A DNA stretch of 64,000 nucleotides, taken from the NCBI RefSeq assembly GCF_900143005.1, contig NZ_FRCS01000016.1:1-64000 (forward strand). The letters run 5' to 3'. The stretch is from Cryptosporangium aurantiacum (GTDB taxonomy: Bacteria; Actinomycetota; Actinomycetes; Mycobacteriales; Cryptosporangiaceae). The notes beneath the pieces were generated by a model that was given only the letters and a program-made list of their open reading frames with translations, made no database searches and was not told where the DNA came from. This document shows, one piece after another, positions 31,437 through 40,277 of the stretch; the first letter of the stretch is position 1; each line of letters opens with the position of its first letter. The position numbers and the translations under genes are program-made.

Positions 31437-31907
31437 TCAGTCGCGTTCGAGGACGAAGTAGTAGTGCCGTCCCTTGTCGAGCACGCCCTTGCCGTTCATC
31501 ACGCCGAGCAGCGTCGTGTCGTCGATCTTCTTGAAGTGGTCGAGGACCGGCTGACCGTCGTAGACCATCGTCGCGGTCGGCTCACCGCGGAACTCGACCG
31601 TCCACAGGCTCGCGCCGCCCTTGGCCATCTCCCGGTTGTCGAACAGGTTGCCCTCGTCGTCCCGGCACACCAGCGGCGCGACGTCGGTGAGCGAGTCGAA
31701 GCGCTTCCCGTACCAGCGCGCGAGCTCGAGCCGTCCTTCGAAGCCGTGCCCGCTGACGAACTCGCTGCCCTTCCAGGAGCCGAGGAGCTGCTCGGGCCGG
31801 ACGGTCTCCAGCGCCGCCCACAGCGCGTCCAGCTCGTCGATCGTCACCGTGCCGCCCGCTGCGCGGACCTCGGTGATCCGGTGGCGTGCGTCGTCGATGG
31901 TCGTCAT
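31437..31907 (-). CDS. GXWXG/DUF4334 domain protein
   Basis: A 156-residue protein. The LLGSWKGSEFVSGHGF segment near residue 42 is the GXWXG motif, and the C-terminal half, ending VMNGKGVLDKGRHYYFVLERD, is the DUF4334 module; the two always occur together. Function is unknown, though it is often next to dehydrogenases. ATG 31907 lies 7 nt after a TAGAGT hexamer; GTG 31916 in frame is an alternative. It sits between TetR and alcohol dehydrogenase genes. Confidence 0.8.
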   Translation of the reverse strand: MTTIDDARHRITEVRAAGGTVTIDELDALWAALETVRPEQLLGSWKGSEFVSGHGFEGRLELARWYGKRFDSLTDVAPLVCRDDEGNLFDNREMAKGGASLWTVEFRGEPTATMVYDGQPVLDHFKKIDDTTLLGVMNGKGVLDKGRHYYFVLERD

Positions 31908-31914
31908 GGCTGAC

Positions 31915-31920
31915 ACTCTA
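31915..31920 (-). promoter_or_regulatory. -10-like hexamer for DUF4334 gene
   Basis: TAGAGT on the minus strand, 7 nt before ATG 31907, in the gap after the TetR gene; a possible internal operon promoter. Confidence 0.35.
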
Positions 31921-31931
31921 GACGGGAAACG

Positions 31932-32516
31932 TCAGTTAGTCACCGGCTCCCGGGCCAGTCCCCGCACCGTGATCCCGACGAGCTGCCGCAGCAACTCCCG
32001 GCGCTCCCCCGCCGACCCGGCGCGGAGCGCGATGCCCTTGGCGCCGTAGAGCAGCACCACCGGGAGCGCAGGCGCCCCGGAGATGTCGAGCCGGTCGGCG
32101 AACCGGTCGAGCAGCGCGGCCAGCACCGCGAGCAACCGCTCCTCGAACGCCAGCCACAGGTCGTCGGCCCGGCCGTGCACCTCGTCGATCAGCTCGGCCG
32201 GGAACCGGTCGAGCGTGCGATCGGCGGGCTCGTGCATGCGGAGCATCACGACCAGGACCGCGCAGAGCCGGTCGGCGGGCTCCCCCGGCATCCGCGCCTC
32301 GGTCTCGGCCCGTTCGGCGAGGTCCTCGAAGCCCCACTCGGCCGCGGCCCGGAAGATCTCCTCCTTGCCCCGGTAGTACTGGTACAGCGTCGGCCGGGAG
32401 ACGCCGGCCGCCTGCGCGATCACGTCCATCGACGTGCGCCGGTAGCCGTACCGTGCGAAACACCCGACGGCGGCGCGCAGATAGCGGTCACGCCGGTCCG
32501 GGGTGGGTGTGCTCAT
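31932..32516 (-). CDS. TetR-family transcriptional regulator
   Basis: A 194-residue regulator. HTH helices read RYLRAAVGCFARYGYRRTSM, then VIAQAAGVSRPTLYQYYRGKEEIF, residues 12-58; the remainder is the ligand-binding helical domain. It lies in one minus-strand run with the acyltransferase (13 nt upstream) and DUF4334/alcohol dehydrogenase/VOC genes downstream, and is the obvious candidate to control them. A TAATCT hexamer ends 6 nt before ATG 32516, overlapping a GACA-N13-TGTC imperfect palindrome. Confidence 0.88.
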   Translation of the reverse strand: MSTPTPDRRDRYLRAAVGCFARYGYRRTSMDVIAQAAGVSRPTLYQYYRGKEEIFRAAAEWGFEDLAERAETEARMPGEPADRLCAVLVVMLRMHEPADRTLDRFPAELIDEVHGRADDLWLAFEERLLAVLAALLDRFADRLDISGAPALPVVLLYGAKGIALRAGSAGERRELLRQLVGITVRGLAREPVTN

Positions 32517-32519
32517 ACG

Positions 32520-32540
32520 ACAAGATTAGTCAGACTGTCA
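32520..32540 (-). promoter_or_regulatory. -10 hexamer and dyad before TetR gene
   Basis: TAATCT (32528-32523 on the minus strand) ends 6 nt before ATG 32516. The outer GACA and TGTC of this 21-bp stretch mirror one another, and the acyltransferase stop codon lies inside it. Possible autoregulatory operator. Confidence 0.45.
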
Positions 32541-33939
32541 GGACCGGCTCGGCCGCCGCCACCAGCTCGGTGACACCGCGGGCGATGCCGTCCACCAGCA
32601 CGTCGATGTCCGGCACCGCGTCGAAGTCCGCGGTGACCCCGAAGCTGACCACGCCCTCGTAGGAGAAGATCCCGATCGAGAAACGCACGCCGCTGCCGAG
32701 CGGCACGTACGGGTAGAGCGACCGCAGGTGCCTACCCAGCACGAACAGCGGGATCGGCGGGCCGGGGACGTTCGTCGTGACCGCCTGCACCCACGGCTGC
32801 CCGGACCGGAGCAGGGTCCGGACGGCGGCCGCGAGCAGCGGCGCGGGCACCAGGTCCGCGGCGCCGGTGACCGCCCGCGGGTCGTACGCCGACAGCGCGC
32901 GTTTGTTGGCGTCCATCTGCGACCGCACCGACGCCAGCCGCGCCGTCGCGTCCGGCTCGGCCACCGGCAGGTCGACGAAGACCGCGGAGATCTGGTTGTT
33001 CAGCGTGCCGCGCTCGGTCGGCCGCCGGATCGACACCGGGACCATCGTCCGGACGAGAAGGCCCTGGGTCAGCTCACCGCGCGCGGCGAGCAGGTCGCGG
33101 AGCCCGGCGGCGACGGCGGTGACCACGACGTCGTTCATCGAGCCGCCGAGCGCCCGGCGGACGCGGCGCACTTCGTCGACCGTGGTGTGGGTCCAGGCCC
33201 ACCGGCGGTGCGGGCCGAGCCTGCCGTTGAGCGACGAGGCCGCCGGCGTGACGAGTTGCCTGCCGACGTTCGCCGCCGCACCACCCAGGACCCCGGCCTG
33301 GCGGGCCAGTGCGCCGGCGCCCGACCAGCCGGGTAAGGACGCCGCCGCACGGGCCACCCCGGCGAACCGCCGCACCGGCCGGGCCACCGCATCGGTCAGC
33401 GCCTCCACCGCCACGGCCGCGGGCGACGGTGGCTCCTGCGGGTCCCACGGCTGCGGCTCGGGGTGTGTGGCCGCCGGATCGAGGTCGAACACGAGCTGCA
33501 TCAGGTCGGTGCCCGCCACCCCGTCGACCATCGCGTGGTGCACCTTGTTGATCATCGCCCAGCGGCCCTCGGCCAGCCCCTCCACCAGCCAGAGTTCCCA
33601 GAGCGGCTTGGACAGGTCGAGGCGCTGGCCGAGCACCCGCCCGGCGAGGTTCCGCAGCTGCTCGTCGCTACCCGGCCGGGGCACCGCCGTGTGCCGGACG
33701 TGGTACAGGATCTGGAAGTGTGGATCGTCGACCCAGACCGGCCGGCCGAGATCCAGCGGCACCCGCATCGCCCGCTGTCGGTAGCGGGGCACTTCGGGCA
33801 GCTTGCCGAGCAGCAGGCGCACCACGTCGCCGTAGGAGGGCGCGGGTCCGTCGAACACCGCCACCGACCCGACGTGCATCGGCGTCGTCTCGCCTTCGGC
33901 GAAGAAGAACCCGGCATCCATCGCGCTCATCCGGTCCAC
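32530..33939 (-). CDS. Wax ester synthase/DGAT-type acyltransferase
   Basis: A 469-residue O-acyltransferase. The catalytic HHxxxDG motif is HHAMVDG, residues 134-140, and the second conserved block reads MNDVVVTAVAAGLR with PVSIRRPTERGTLNNQIS further on. These enzymes join fatty acyl-CoA to long-chain alcohols or diacylglycerol, making storage lipid. GTG 33939 has a GGAG site; ATG 33930 is three codons in. It is the first gene of the minus-strand run to 29949 and gives that operon a lipid theme. Confidence 0.92.
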   Translation of the reverse strand: MDRMSAMDAGFFFAEGETTPMHVGSVAVFDGPAPSYGDVVRLLLGKLPEVPRYRQRAMRVPLDLGRPVWVDDPHFQILYHVRHTAVPRPGSDEQLRNLAGRVLGQRLDLSKPLWELWLVEGLAEGRWAMINKVHHAMVDGVAGTDLMQLVFDLDPAATHPEPQPWDPQEPPSPAAVAVEALTDAVARPVRRFAGVARAAASLPGWSGAGALARQAGVLGGAAANVGRQLVTPAASSLNGRLGPHRRWAWTHTTVDEVRRVRRALGGSMNDVVVTAVAAGLRDLLAARGELTQGLLVRTMVPVSIRRPTERGTLNNQISAVFVDLPVAEPDATARLASVRSQMDANKRALSAYDPRAVTGAADLVPAPLLAAAVRTLLRSGQPWVQAVTTNVPGPPIPLFVLGRHLRSLYPYVPLGSGVRFSIGIFSYEGVVSFGVTADFDAVPDIDVLVDGIARGVTELVAAAEPVLTV

Positions 33940-33992
33940 GATCCGCTCCTCTACGCCGAGTCGCGTCAGGTCCCCCCAGGCATACCCCGGAA

Positions 33993-34601
33993 CTATGCCG
34001 ATTCCCAGGCGAACCCGTCCGGATCGGTGAACGGCCCGGCGTCGCTGCCGATCGCGATCCGGTGCGACCCGGACCCGTCCGGCGAGACTCCCGCGGTCTT
34101 GGCCAGCGCGCGGCGGGTGTAGAGGCCGAGCTGGATGTGCTCCTTCTCGCTGGTGAACTCGACGTACTTGCGGCCGAAGCTCTTGCCCACGGTCAGCCCG
34201 TGGTCGACGTAGAATTGCTTGCTCGCGCCGACGTCCTCGGCGCCGATGAGCAGGACGATCTTGTCGAACTCGCGGGCGGCGGGCCCGGTGTTCTTCTTCG
34301 TCGACGTCGCGATGTTGAGGATCGTCCCGTCCGGTGCGGTGACCAGCCCGCCGTAGCCCCAGAGGCTCTTCTTGGCCGGCTTGAGCGGCGTTCCGCCGGA
34401 CGCGATCGCCGCGTCGTACAGCGCGTCGACGTTGTCCGGCTGCGACGCGATGAGCGACAGCGTGAACCCGCGGAAGCCGGACGACGGTGCGTCCGAGCTC
34501 CGCACGGCCACCGGACCGTCCGGCCCGACGAGCGCGGTGTAGAACGCCTCGGCGGCCGCGGTGTCGGGCGTTTCGACGATGAGCGACTCGATCACGGTCA
34601 T
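33993..34601 (-). CDS. Two-module VOC/glyoxalase-fold protein
   Basis: A 202-residue protein of two vicinal-oxygen-chelate modules: one from residue 4 (IESLIVETPDTAAAEAFYTAL) and one from about residue 110 (FDKIVLLIGAEDVGASKQFYVDHGL). Metal ligands are not obvious in both, so it may be a binding or resistance protein. ATG 34601 overlaps the stop of the gene at 34598 (ATGA), which makes it the second gene of a two-gene operon. Confidence 0.8.
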   Translation of the reverse strand: MTVIESLIVETPDTAAAEAFYTALVGPDGPVAVRSSDAPSSGFRGFTLSLIASQPDNVDALYDAAIASGGTPLKPAKKSLWGYGGLVTAPDGTILNIATSTKKNTGPAAREFDKIVLLIGAEDVGASKQFYVDHGLTVGKSFGRKYVEFTSEKEHIQLGLYTRRALAKTAGVSPDGSGSHRIAIGSDAGPFTDPDGFAWESA

Positions 34602-35023
34602 GACACGTCCTCCCGGCGGATCTCGTTGATGCGGATCAGGTTGCCCGCCGGGTCGCGGAACGCGCAGTCCCGGACGCCGTACGGCTGGTCGGTCGGCTCC
34701 TGGACGACGTCGGCGCCGGAGGCCACGATCCGCGCGAACGTGTCGTCAAGGTTCGGCGTGGCGAGCGTGAGGATCGCGTAGACGCCCTTCGCCATCATCT
34801 CGGCGATCGTGCGGCGCTCGTCGTCGGTGATCGCCGGGTCGACGGCCGGCGGGCAGAGCACGATCGACGTCGTGCCCTTCTCCTTGGGGCCGACCGTGAT
34901 CCACCGCATCGTGCCGCCGCCGACGTCGTTGCGGACCTCGAAGCCGAGCCCGTCGCGGTAGAAGGCCAGCGAGGCGTCCGGGTCCTCGTGCGGAAGAAAC
35001 GCGTGGTAAACGCTGATGTCCAT
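34598..35023 (-). CDS. VOC/glyoxalase-fold protein, 141 aa
   Basis: A 141-residue single-module protein starting MDISVYHAFLPHEDPDASLAFYRDGLGFEV, closing with VRDCAFRDPAGNLIRINEIRRED, as in the VOC family close to bleomycin-resistance and glyoxalase proteins. The open frame runs on to 35329, but the upstream part is Gly/Arg-rich and not coding in style; ATG 35023 follows TAGCGT by 7 nt. It is translationally coupled to the two-module VOC gene. Confidence 0.82.
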   Translation of the reverse strand: MDISVYHAFLPHEDPDASLAFYRDGLGFEVRNDVGGGTMRWITVGPKEKGTTSIVLCPPAVDPAITDDERRTIAEMMAKGVYAILTLATPNLDDTFARIVASGADVVQEPTDQPYGVRDCAFRDPAGNLIRINEIRREDVS

Positions 35024-35030
35024 GCCGGTA

Positions 35031-35036
35031 ACGCTA
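35031..35036 (-). promoter_or_regulatory. -10-like hexamer for VOC gene
   Basis: TAGCGT on the minus strand, 7 nt before ATG 35023; no ribosome binding site. Confidence 0.4.
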
Positions 35037-35207
35037 GGTGCGCGCCCCGGGCGGGCGCTTCTCGATTCCTGATCGGTTGCGGCCGGTTCACCTAAGCCTG
35101 AGCGGTGGGACGTTCCGGAGCCCGCGGTGGTCGCCCTAGCGTGACGGCACCACTGCGACCCCCCACCACCACTGCGCCCCCCAACTGCGAACCCCCGAGG
35201 AGTCGGA

Positions 35208-36062
35208 ATGCCGCGGCCGCTGCGCGTCGTCCTGGAACGTCGTCCCCACACGGCGGCGATGATCGACGGCCTCGTGCCCGCGCCCGCCGGGGTCGAGGTC
35301 GAGTGGGTCGAAGTCGCGCCGATCAACACCGCGTTCCGGCGGATGACCGACGACCTGGAGTTCGACGTCTGCGAGATCGCGGCCGGTGCGTTCCTCCTCG
35401 CGGTCGGCGGCGGGGTGCCGATCGTCGGCCTGCCGGTGTTCCCGCTGCGCCGCTACCCGCACCACGGGCTCCAGGTCCGCCGCGACAGCGGGATCCGCAC
35501 GCCTGCCGACCTGGCGGGCGCGCGGATCGGCACCAAAGCGTTCAGCCAGACCACAGGCTTCTGGATCCGCGGCATCCTGAACAGGCAGTACGGCGTCGAC
35601 CTGGACGGCCTGACCTGGGTGGTCAGCGCCCAGGAACACGCGCCGGGCTTCCGGTTCCCGGCCACCGCCGAGCCGGTTCCCGGCGCCGACCTGCCGCAGC
35701 AGCTCCGCGACGGCGCGCTGGTGGCCGGGCTCGGCCTGGCCGTGAAGGACGACGCGGTCGGGCCGCTGTTCGCGGACCTGACGGCCGCCGAGCGGTCGTG
35801 GTTCGACCTCACCGGCGCCGAGACGATCAACCACACGATCGCGGTGCGCCAGGACGTCCTCGCCGAGCGTCCGACGCTGGCCGCCGAGCTCTCCGACTGG
35901 TTCGTCCGGTCCTGGAAGCACGCCGGGTCGCCGGTGAGCGAGTACGGGCTGGTGCCGGCCAACCGGGTGACGCTCGAGCTGCTGCTCGACCTGGTCCGGG
36001 AGCAGTGCGGCGCCACCAACCCGCTCCCGGCCACGATCGACGACGCGTTCGTCACGCTCTGA
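35208..36062 (+). CDS. 4,5-dihydroxyphthalate decarboxylase-like protein
   Basis: A 284-residue protein with the periplasmic-binding-protein-type fold but no signal peptide. It matches the style of 4,5-dihydroxyphthalate decarboxylase and related proteins: FRRMTDDLEFDVCEIAAGAFLLA, IVGLPVFPLRRYPHHGLQVRRDSGI, and LAGARIGTKAFSQTTGFWIRGIL. It could be a decarboxylase or a cytoplasmic binding protein; the aromatic-acid link fits the window's catabolic theme. ATG 35208 has a GAGGAG site. No transporter genes adjoin it. It converges on the MMPL gene. Confidence 0.75.
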   Translation: MPRPLRVVLERRPHTAAMIDGLVPAPAGVEVEWVEVAPINTAFRRMTDDLEFDVCEIAAGAFLLAVGGGVPIVGLPVFPLRRYPHHGLQVRRDSGIRTPADLAGARIGTKAFSQTTGFWIRGILNRQYGVDLDGLTWVVSAQEHAPGFRFPATAEPVPGADLPQQLRDGALVAGLGLAVKDDAVGPLFADLTAAERSWFDLTGAETINHTIAVRQDVLAERPTLAAELSDWFVRSWKHAGSPVSEYGLVPANRVTLELLLDLVREQCGATNPLPATIDDAFVTL

Positions 36063-36082
36063 CCCCGCCGCCCGGCCCCCGT

Positions 36083-38269
36083 TCAGCCGGGTTGGCCGAC
36101 GGCGGCTTTCGGCTTCTCGGCGGGGAGCGCGGTCGCGTCCTCGCGGCCCAGGCTCGGCAGACGACGATCCAGCCAGCCGGGTAGCCACCAGTTCGCCCGG
36201 CCGAGCAACGTCATCGCGGCGGGGACGAAGATCATCCGCACCACGGTGGCGTCGAGCAGCACCGCGGTCGCCAACCCGAGCCCGACCATCCGGGACAGCG
36301 GCGACGGGCTGGCCACGAACGCGAGGAACACCGCGGCCATGATCAGCGCCGCCGACGTGATCACCCGCCCGGTCGACGCGATGCCCCGCGCCACCGACCC
36401 GACCGGGTCGCCGCTCTGCAGGTACGCCTCCCGGATCCGGGACAGCAGGAACACCTCGTAGTCCATCGAGAGCCCGAAGAGGACCGCGAAGAAGATCACC
36501 GGCAGCGGCGATGCGATCGGGATCGTCTGCTCCAGCCCGACCAGCTCCTTGAGCCAGCCCCACTGGAACACCGCGACCACCACGCCGTAGGCGCCGCCGA
36601 TCGAGAGCAGGTTCATCAGCACGGCCTTGAGCGGCACGACGATCGAGCGGAACACCAGGAGCAGCAGGACGAACGACGCCGCCAGGATCCCGCCGACGAA
36701 GATCGGCAGGACACGGCCGAGATGGTGGGTCAGGTCGTCGGTCATCGCGGTCAGACCGGCGATCCCGGCGTTGGCGGGAACGATGTCGCGGAGGCGGTCG
36801 AGCGTGTCCGAGGTCGCCTCGTCCGACGGCGAGGTCGTGGTGAGCACGCGGAGGACGACCGTGGACCCGTCGGACGACGTCACGGGTTCGCCGACCGAGG
36901 CGACGCCCGGGTCGTCGGCGAGGCGCTGCGACAGCGCGGGCACGTCACCGGCGTCGGCCCCGGACTCGCGCAGGTCGACGACGACCAGCAGCGGACCGTT
37001 GACGCCCGGCCCGAAGCCCTCGGCCAGCAGGTCGTAGGCGCGCCGATGGCCGATGTTCGTCGAGTCGTCGCCGGCGTCGGGGAACCCGAGCCGCATGCTC
37101 AGCGTGGGTGCGGCCAGCGCGAGCAGGAACACCAGCGCGGCGAGCAGGTAGCGCACGGGCCGCGCCGAGACGTGCCGCGCCACCCGTTCCCACCGGGAGC
37201 CCGACGATTCGCGCCGCCGCAGGGGCAGCCGCCCCCGGTCGATCCGGTCCCCGAGCAGGCTCAGGATCGCGGGCAGCAGCGTGAGCGCGGCCAGCACGGC
37301 GGCGAGCACGACCAGCGCGGTGGCGAGCCCGATCGAGATCAGGAACCCCATGCCGGTTACCAGCAACGCCAGCATCGCGACGACGACCGTGCCGCCGGCG
37401 AACAGCACGGACGTGCCGGCCGTCCCCATCGCGACGTCGAGCGCCGCAGCATTGTCCCGCCGAGGATCCCGAGGCCCTTCGTCACGAGACCCCGCTTCGC
37501 GGGATCGCACCCCGCGCGCCTCCCGGTACCGCGCCGTGATGAACAACGCGTAGTCGATGCCGACGCCGAGCCCGATCATCGCGGCGATCGTCGGCGCGAC
37601 GTTCGACACGTCCATCGTGTTGGCCAGCACCGCGATGCCCCCGAGCCCGGCACCCACCACGATCAGCGCCAGCACGATCGGGATCAGCGCGGCCACCACG
37701 GTCCCGAACGCGACGAGCAGCACGACCAGCGCCGCGAGGATCCCGGCCGCTTCGGCGCCCGACGTGGCGTCCTCCGAGTTGATGAACGCCGTGTCCCCAC
37801 CCAGTTCGGCGGTCAGTCCACCCGCGGTGGCCGGCTCCAGAGCGTCCGAAATGGCAGTGATGGCCGGTGTACCCACCCGCGTGGAGGGAACGTCGAACGT
37901 GATCTCGGCGTAGCCGATCCGCCCGTCGGGCGAGATCGTGCCCGCCGCGAACGGGTCCGCGACGCGCGCCACGTGCGGGACGTCCGCGATCCGGTCCACG
38001 GCAGCGTCGACGGCCGCGCGATGCTGCGCCAGGTCGTCCGCGGCGAACACCGCGATCGCGACGCCGTCGGCCGCTTCCGGGAACCGTTCCTCGAGCAGCC
38101 GCATCGTGCGGTCGCTCTGGCTGCCGGGTGCGGCGAAGTCGTCGGCGAAGGATCCGCCGACCGTACTGCCCAGTACGAGGAGGACGGCCGCAGCGACCAC
38201 CCACGCGAGAAGAGTGCGAAGAGGCCTGCGTGCGCTGGCCGCGCCCAGGCGCCGAGTCAACGTATTCAT
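36083..38269 (-). CDS. MMPL/RND-family transporter
   Basis: A 728-residue membrane protein with the duplicated RND layout: helix 1 near residue 20, a large outer loop (residues 40-170), five helices ending GLGVGIDYALFITARYREARG, a second outer loop (395-520), then helices with GLSMDYEVFLLSRIREAYL. The Asp in each DY motif is the proton-path residue. MMPL proteins export lipids or drugs in actinobacteria. No lipid-synthesis genes are adjacent. It is divergent from a histidine kinase gene with 161 bp between, so that two-component system may control it. Confidence 0.9.
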   Translation of the reverse strand: MNTLTRRLGAASARRPLRTLLAWVVAAAVLLVLGSTVGGSFADDFAAPGSQSDRTMRLLEERFPEAADGVAIAVFAADDLAQHRAAVDAAVDRIADVPHVARVADPFAAGTISPDGRIGYAEITFDVPSTRVGTPAITAISDALEPATAGGLTAELGGDTAFINSEDATSGAEAAGILAALVVLLVAFGTVVAALIPIVLALIVVGAGLGGIAVLANTMDVSNVAPTIAAMIGLGVGIDYALFITARYREARGVRSREAGSRDEGPRDPRRDNAAALDVAMGTAGTSVLFAGGTVVVAMLALLVTGMGFLISIGLATALVVLAAVLAALTLLPAILSLLGDRIDRGRLPLRRRESSGSRWERVARHVSARPVRYLLAALVFLLALAAPTLSMRLGFPDAGDDSTNIGHRRAYDLLAEGFGPGVNGPLLVVVDLRESGADAGDVPALSQRLADDPGVASVGEPVTSSDGSTVVLRVLTTTSPSDEATSDTLDRLRDIVPANAGIAGLTAMTDDLTHHLGRVLPIFVGGILAASFVLLLLVFRSIVVPLKAVLMNLLSIGGAYGVVVAVFQWGWLKELVGLEQTIPIASPLPVIFFAVLFGLSMDYEVFLLSRIREAYLQSGDPVGSVARGIASTGRVITSAALIMAAVFLAFVASPSPLSRMVGLGLATAVLLDATVVRMIFVPAAMTLLGRANWWLPGWLDRRLPSLGREDATALPAEKPKAAVGQPG

Positions 38270-38430
38270 GGCCGTCAGCGTGGGTGGCGGGCCGGGGTAC
38301 CGTCGCCCGGCGCGGGACGGGCCGCGCTCTCCCCCGCGGGGCGGGTGACCACCGGATGCGCCTCCCCCGCGCGACGGATGACGGCGACGCCGCCGCGCCC
38401 TACCGTGCAGGACATCGGAACGGAGGCGCG

Positions 38431-39594
38431 ATGAATCTTGCTTTCCGTGGACCGTTCGCGCGCTGGCCGCGCGCCTCGGACGCGGTGCTCGCCGTCGTGC
38501 TGTTCGCGTCCGTGGCGCTGCTGAGGGACGGTCCCGACGACCAGCTCGTGTACCGGCCGATCACCGACGTCCCGCTCGCGGTGCTCGCCGTCCAGGTGGG
38601 GGCCGCCGTCGCGCTGTACCGGCGCCGGCGCGCGCCGCTGCCGGTGCTCGGCGTGGTGCTGGTCTGCTGGGCGCTCCTGGTCGCGACCGACAACTCCCTG
38701 GCCGAGGAGTATGACGTCGGGTTCCTCATGGTCGCCGCGCTGTACAGCGTCGGGCGCTACGAGGCGAACAGCAGGCGGGCGCTGGCCGGTCTCGGGGCCA
38801 CGTACGCCGTGCTCGTGCTCGACATCCTCGTGCTGGGGTTGCCCTGGGGTGAGACCGCGTTCGGCTTCGTGTTCCTGTTCGTCGTCTGGTACATCGGGCG
38901 TCGCCTGCGGCTCCGCGCCGACAACGCCGAACGACAACGACGCCAACGCGCGGACGAACTGCGGCGGATCGTCGCGGAGGAACGCACCCACATCGCCCGG
39001 GAGCTGCACGACGTCGTCGCCCACCAGGTGAGCATGATGACCGTGCAGGCCGGGGCTGCCCAGGCGGTCGCCGACACCGATCCGGTCGGTGCCCGGCAGG
39101 CGATGGCCGCGGTCGAGCAGGCCGGACGCCAGACGCTGGACGAGCTGCGGCACCTGCTGGGGGTGTTGCGGCCGGAGTCGATGCGCAACGGCGTCGGCCC
39201 GCAGCCCGGGCTCGCCGACGTCCCGCGACTGATCGACCAGGTCAGCGCCGCCGGGCTCGACGTCCGGATCACCGACGAGCTGGCCACCCCGCTCCCGACC
39301 CGGGTGCAGCTGTCGGCCTACCGGATCGTCCAGGAAGCACTGACCAACGTCGTGAAACACGCGGGGCCCGGCACCCGGGCCGACGTGCACCTGCGCGAGG
39401 AAGGGACCGACGTGGTCATCGAGGTCACCGACGACGCCGCGCCGGGCGTGACCCGTCCGCAGGCGGCCGGGCACGGCATCGTCGGGATGCGGGAGCGGGC
39501 GACGCTCCTCGGTGGTTCGCTCGTGGCCGCTCCGCGCCCCGACGGTGGTTTCCGGGTCCTCGCCCGGTTCCCCCGGGACGGGGCCTCCGCGTGA
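38431..39594 (+). CDS. NarL/DesK-type sensor histidine kinase
   Basis: A 387-residue membrane kinase. Four to five helices lie in residues 18-145; the phosphoacceptor box is ARELHDVVAHQVSMMTVQAG with His193; EALTNVVKHAG and GHGIVGMRERATLLGG are the ATPase motifs. It belongs to the same sub-group as the kinase at 12332. ATG 38431 follows GGAGG; the upstream extension to 38128 is not coding. The stop overlaps the response regulator start (GTGA). Confidence 0.9.
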   Translation: MNLAFRGPFARWPRASDAVLAVVLFASVALLRDGPDDQLVYRPITDVPLAVLAVQVGAAVALYRRRRAPLPVLGVVLVCWALLVATDNSLAEEYDVGFLMVAALYSVGRYEANSRRALAGLGATYAVLVLDILVLGLPWGETAFGFVFLFVVWYIGRRLRLRADNAERQRRQRADELRRIVAEERTHIARELHDVVAHQVSMMTVQAGAAQAVADTDPVGARQAMAAVEQAGRQTLDELRHLLGVLRPESMRNGVGPQPGLADVPRLIDQVSAAGLDVRITDELATPLPTRVQLSAYRIVQEALTNVVKHAGPGTRADVHLREEGTDVVIEVTDDAAPGVTRPQAAGHGIVGMRERATLLGGSLVAAPRPDGGFRVLARFPRDGASA

Positions 39595-40268
39595 CCATCC
39601 GCGTCGTCGTCGCCGACGACCAGGCCCTGGTCCGCGGCGGGTTCAGCATGATCCTGGGTGCCCAGCCCGACATCGACGTCGTGGCGGAGGCCGGCACCGG
39701 GCTGGAGGCCATCACGGCCGCCGAGAAACACCATCCGGACGTCGTCCTGATGGACATCCGCATGCCGGAGCTCGACGGGCTGGAGGCCACCGCACGCATT
39801 CTCGCCGACGCCGACTGGCCGGTGCGGATCCTCATCCTGACGACGTTCGACCCGGACGAGTACGTCTACCGGGCGCTCCGCTCCGGCGCCAGCGGCTTCG
39901 TGCTGAAGGACATCCCGCCCGCGGAGCTGGCCACGGCCGTCCGGACGGTCGCCGGCGGCGGCGCTCTGATCGCTCCGTCGATCACGCGCCGCCTGATCGC
40001 CCGGTTCGCCGCGGGTCCCGGCGTGAACTCGGCGGTCGCCGAGCGGGTGCACCGGCTCACCGAGCGCGAACGCGACATCGTCGTCGCGGTCGCACGCGGT
40101 GCGACGAACACCGAGATCGCCGAGCGTCTGTTCGTCGGTCCGGCCACCGTGAAGTCACACGTGTCCAGCATCCTGACGAAGCTGGGCCTGCGCGACCGGG
40201 CCCAGATCGTCGTGTTCGCTTACGAGAGCGCGCTGGTCGAGCCCGGGGCCCATGACATCGGGCACTGA
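39591..40268 (+). CDS. NarL/LuxR-type response regulator
   Basis: A 225-residue regulator: receiver with MTIRVVVADDQALVRGGFSMIL, Asp55 in VVLMDIRMPE, Lys in FVLKDIPPAELA; HTH reads LTERERDIVVAVARGATNTEIAERL, then ATVKSHVSSILTKLGLRDR. It is like the regulator at 13480 without the repeats. GTG 39591 is coupled to the kinase. The target may be the divergent MMPL transporter. Confidence 0.92.
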   Translation: MTIRVVVADDQALVRGGFSMILGAQPDIDVVAEAGTGLEAITAAEKHHPDVVLMDIRMPELDGLEATARILADADWPVRILILTTFDPDEYVYRALRSGASGFVLKDIPPAELATAVRTVAGGGALIAPSITRRLIARFAAGPGVNSAVAERVHRLTERERDIVVAVARGATNTEIAERLFVGPATVKSHVSSILTKLGLRDRAQIVVFAYESALVEPGAHDIGH

Positions 40269-40277
40269 GTTCTTAGT

